A DNA stretch of 64,000 bases from Sphingomonas sp. Leaf9 (GTDB taxonomy: Bacteria > Pseudomonadota > Alphaproteobacteria > Sphingomonadales > Sphingomonadaceae). The DNA lies in the NCBI RefSeq assembly GCF_001421355.1, contig NZ_LMKC01000002.1, forward strand, positions 555,720-619,719, written 5' to 3'. Below are positions 61,773 to 64,000 of this stretch, piece after piece; within the stretch, counting starts at the first letter, position 1, and each line of letters starts with the position of its first letter. A program made the position numbers and the translations under genes. Under the pieces are notes generated by a model. The model was given only the letters and a program-made list of their open reading frames with translations, did no database searches and was not told the DNA's origin.

Positions 61773-63545
61773 TCAATTCACGTCGCGCCCGACCGGGTAC
61801 AGCAGGTAGCGTTGGTCGTAATAGGGCGTGCGGGCATAGAACCATTGCAGCCGCGCGGTCGGATCGGCGGCGAAGGCCGGGTCGGCGGCGACCTTTGCAT
61901 CGAATGCCGCCTTCAGCTGCGGATCGCTCGCCAGCATCCGGTCGGCGAGCGGGGCGATCGCATAGCCTTCGATATATTCGGTTCGCTGGAGCATTTCAGG
62001 CGCCATGTTCCACGCCAGCACGCCGTCCTCGCTCTCGGGTTCGAGCAGGAACGCGGCGAGCAGGCCCAGCGGCTGGTCGGCGGGCACGCGCACCGACCCG
62101 GCGGGCATGGTTTCGCGGCGGCGTTCGTGGACGATCGTCGCGTCCAGCGGGATATGGCCTTCGTTCGCATTGCCAAGCTTCGGATCGGTTGCGCGCGCCA
62201 TGTCGAGGTCGAGCGTGCGCGGGGCGGTGATCGGTTCGACCGTCACGCCGTGCAGCTTCAGCAGGTCGATGACATGGGGCAGGGTGGCGGGCACCCACCA
62301 TGCTTTGGGCAGGGTAACGGTCTTGTCGGGATTGCTGCCATAGACCGGCATCTTGAACGTCACCGGTTTGGACAGCCAGCGCAGTTCGTCGCGGCCCGAG
62401 GCGGGGGAGCGATAGGTGTCGTGCGCCAGACCCAGGAAATCGACACGGTAGATCGGCTCCGGCGTCTGCTTCCACGATGTGACGACGCTGGTCGGGCGTG
62501 ATGCGCGGTCGGCGTCGATCGCGGCGCGCAGTTCCGCAGCACGCTCGCCCGCCAGCCGCAGCGATTCCTCGACGAAGACATAGGTGCCCAGCACCCGCTG
62601 GCGATAGGGTTTCAGCGAATGCGTTTCGACCAGCACGGTCGGGATATGCGCGATATCGCCATAGCCGGTCGAGAAACGCGGCGTGTCGACGTCCTGCGTC
62701 ATGCCCTTTTCCGGCGCGCGGTTGTCGAGCGTGCTGACATAATAGCCGGGGACGTGCCCGTTCCGCTTCAGTGCGGCATCCATCGCCGGGCGCAGCCGCG
62801 TGTCGAGGAACCGGCCGATCGCCGCCGAGCGTGCATAATAGCCCCGCCAGCCGGAAAAGGCGTAGGTCACGTCGTAGCGATGGTCGATGCCGTCGGTGAC
62901 GTGCAGGTCGAGATAGAGGATCGGATTTACCCGGCGGATCAGGCCGATCATCGCCTGCGTCTCCGGCGCGTCCGCCTTCAGGTAATCGCGGTTGAGGTTC
63001 AAATTCTGCGCGGTGGTGCGCCAGCCCATGTCCTTGGGGCCCCGCTGGTTCGGGCGGTTGAACGGCGACGATCGCTCATGCCCGTCGACATTGTAGATCG
63101 GCACGAACACCAGATCGACCCGATCGAGCAGCCGGTCCTTGCCGTGTAGCGCGATGTCGCGCAGCAGCATCAACCCGGCATCCTTGCCCTCGATCTCACC
63201 CGAATGGATGCCGGCCTGGACCAGCAGGACGGGCTTCGGCGTCGTGCCCTTATGCGCGCGGACGGCATAGAGGTCGCGACCCTGCGGGCTTTTGCCGAAC
63301 GTCTCGATCGACAGCAGCGGCGATGCGGCGACCAGCCGGTCGATCCACGCGTGGGTCGCGGCATAATCGGGGGTGGTGACGAAGCCGCTCGCCTCCGCCG
63401 GGGTGATCCACGGGTCGTTCGGTTTCGCAACCAGCTTCTCGCTGGCGCCGTGCCACGGCCGAACCGGGGGCAGCGGGGCTTCGAGCGGTGTCTGGGCGGT
63501 GGCGGTCGAGGCGAGGAGCGCGGCGGAGAGGATCAGGATACGCAT
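61773..63545 (-). CDS. Exported M14-family zinc carboxypeptidase
   Basis: 590 residues with a signal peptide (MRILILSAALLASTATAQ). Zinc ligands His114 and Glu117 in GIHSGEIEG, the third His in LDLHVTDG, and the catalytic Glu in VLVETHS. It should remove C-terminal residues from peptides. A long C-terminal beta domain follows the catalytic unit. ATG 63545 is the codon giving the signal peptide. Confidence 0.92.
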   Translation of the reverse strand: MRILILSAALLASTATAQTPLEAPLPPVRPWHGASEKLVAKPNDPWITPAEASGFVTTPDYAATHAWIDRLVAASPLLSIETFGKSPQGRDLYAVRAHKGTTPKPVLLVQAGIHSGEIEGKDAGLMLLRDIALHGKDRLLDRVDLVFVPIYNVDGHERSSPFNRPNQRGPKDMGWRTTAQNLNLNRDYLKADAPETQAMIGLIRRVNPILYLDLHVTDGIDHRYDVTYAFSGWRGYYARSAAIGRFLDTRLRPAMDAALKRNGHVPGYYVSTLDNRAPEKGMTQDVDTPRFSTGYGDIAHIPTVLVETHSLKPYRQRVLGTYVFVEESLRLAGERAAELRAAIDADRASRPTSVVTSWKQTPEPIYRVDFLGLAHDTYRSPASGRDELRWLSKPVTFKMPVYGSNPDKTVTLPKAWWVPATLPHVIDLLKLHGVTVEPITAPRTLDLDMARATDPKLGNANEGHIPLDATIVHERRRETMPAGSVRVPADQPLGLLAAFLLEPESEDGVLAWNMAPEMLQRTEYIEGYAIAPLADRMLASDPQLKAAFDAKVAADPAFAADPTARLQWFYARTPYYDQRYLLYPVGRDVN

Positions 63546-63663
63546 GGTGCGATGGTAGCGGATGTTACCGGGGACGCCAGCGGAAGCGTTGCAGCGGCGC
63601 TTGTGGCGTGACGGCAACTATCCCGGCATATCCATTCCTCACCCGGAACGATCCGCTTCGTAA

Positions 63664-64000
63664 CAAGTTATTGCTGGACCAATATCCCCATATGGAGCCA
63701 CGGCGATCGCCCCGGCGTATGAATTCAAGCCGCATGAGCGGCCGTTCCTGCCCGGATCCCCCGCGACGCCCGACCATCCGTTCGGGCGGCGGGTCGGCTA
63801 TTTCGCGATCGGTATCCTGCTGGGCGTGACCGGCGGGTTCAACAACGGCCTGCTGATCGCGAACCTGCCGCAGATTCAAGGGTCGCTGGGGCTGACGCCG
63901 GTCGAGGGCGGGTGGCTGACCGCGATCTATTCGATGACCAGCGTGTGCATGTCGATGCTGCTCATCAAGTTCCGCCAGCAATTTGGCATGCAGCGCTTCA
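63664..64000 (+). CDS. MFS transporter of the DHA2 type, N-terminal fragment, start unclear
   Basis: The frame after a TAA at 63661 is open to the window end. It encodes YEFKPHERPFLPG, then HPFGRRVGYFAIGILLGVTGG, NNGLLIANLPQIQGSLG and GWLTAIYSMTSVCMSM, which matches the first two helices of drug-efflux MFS proteins (EmrB-like). No ATG, GTG or TTG exists in this frame before GTG near 63827, which is already inside helix 1. ATG 63692 lies just upstream in another frame and would join this one after gain of a single base in gagcc. So there is either a 1-nt frameshift (real or a sequence error) or a rare start codon such as ATT 63670. The rest lies outside the window. Confidence 0.65.

Overview
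The window is GC-rich chromosomal DNA with short intergenic gaps. Its gene content points to an alphaproteobacterium of the Sphingomonadales, Sphingomonas-like: a large TonB-dependent receptor, a DUF4197 lipoprotein, DUF6702, many ATGA/GTGA start-stop overlaps, and dense dispersed palindromes. The genus is inferred from style and content, because no rRNA or other marker gene is present. No tRNA, rRNA, integrase or transposase was recognised.

Layout. (1) 1-8331 is a defence-type locus. A DISARM class 1-like pair (SNF2-type helicase drmD and an N6-adenine methylase that runs off the left edge) is divergent from a complete Cas3-like HD nuclease-helicase that has no Cascade genes or CRISPR array in the window. 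(2) 8430-25259 is a set of genes that together look like scavenging of muropeptides or D-amino acids: an AmpG-like permease, a serine hydrolase, LysR, a dicarboxylate/amino acid symporter, DgcA and DgcN (D-glutamate catabolism), an N-acyl-D-amino-acid deacylase, a penicillin-acylase-family hydrolase, a TonB-dependent receptor, quinone-type D-lactate dehydrogenase and an N-acetylglucosamine-kinase-like ATPase. Two opposed operons leave a shared gap at 19388-19675. A propeller/GGDEF sensor follows (25305-28331). (3) 28317-35001 holds a Baeyer-Villiger-type monooxygenase, a DUF4197 lipoprotein, and a tight run dnaJ-type/yihY/fabI/GNAT/aroC. (4) 35144-47407 holds a small secreted protein with a strong terminator, purA, a hemerythrin-like protein, an FAH-family hydrolase, a trehalase lipoprotein, an Hsp70-like ATPase, an OB-fold protein divergent from a two-component system, a TPR/TonB-C protein and a thioredoxin-like protein. 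(5) 47512-56131 holds DUF6702 plus an M1 aminopeptidase, glyoxalase plus an MDR oxidoreductase, a Gfo/Idh oxidoreductase, a GH15 hydrolase and an SDR. (6) 56367-61552 is a co-directional set on the minus strand: response regulator, histidine kinase, beta-carbonic anhydrase, SulP transporter, beta-carbonic anhydrase. This suggests a bicarbonate uptake or CO2-handling unit. (7) 61773-64000 holds an M14 metallopeptidase and the first part of an MFS/DHA2 transporter whose start is unclear.

Four dispersed repeat families fill most gaps between genes: a ccgcgcaggcgg palindrome (often doubled with about 60-nt periodicity), an accccgg..ccggggt palindrome (mostly as inverted pairs), a 113-114 bp element with terminal inverted repeats, and a composite 'gttcacNaagttcacac ... 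tgtaggaaagct' element. The most distinctive points are the Cas3-like/DISARM-like arrangement at the left edge and the integrated D-glutamate/muropeptide locus.
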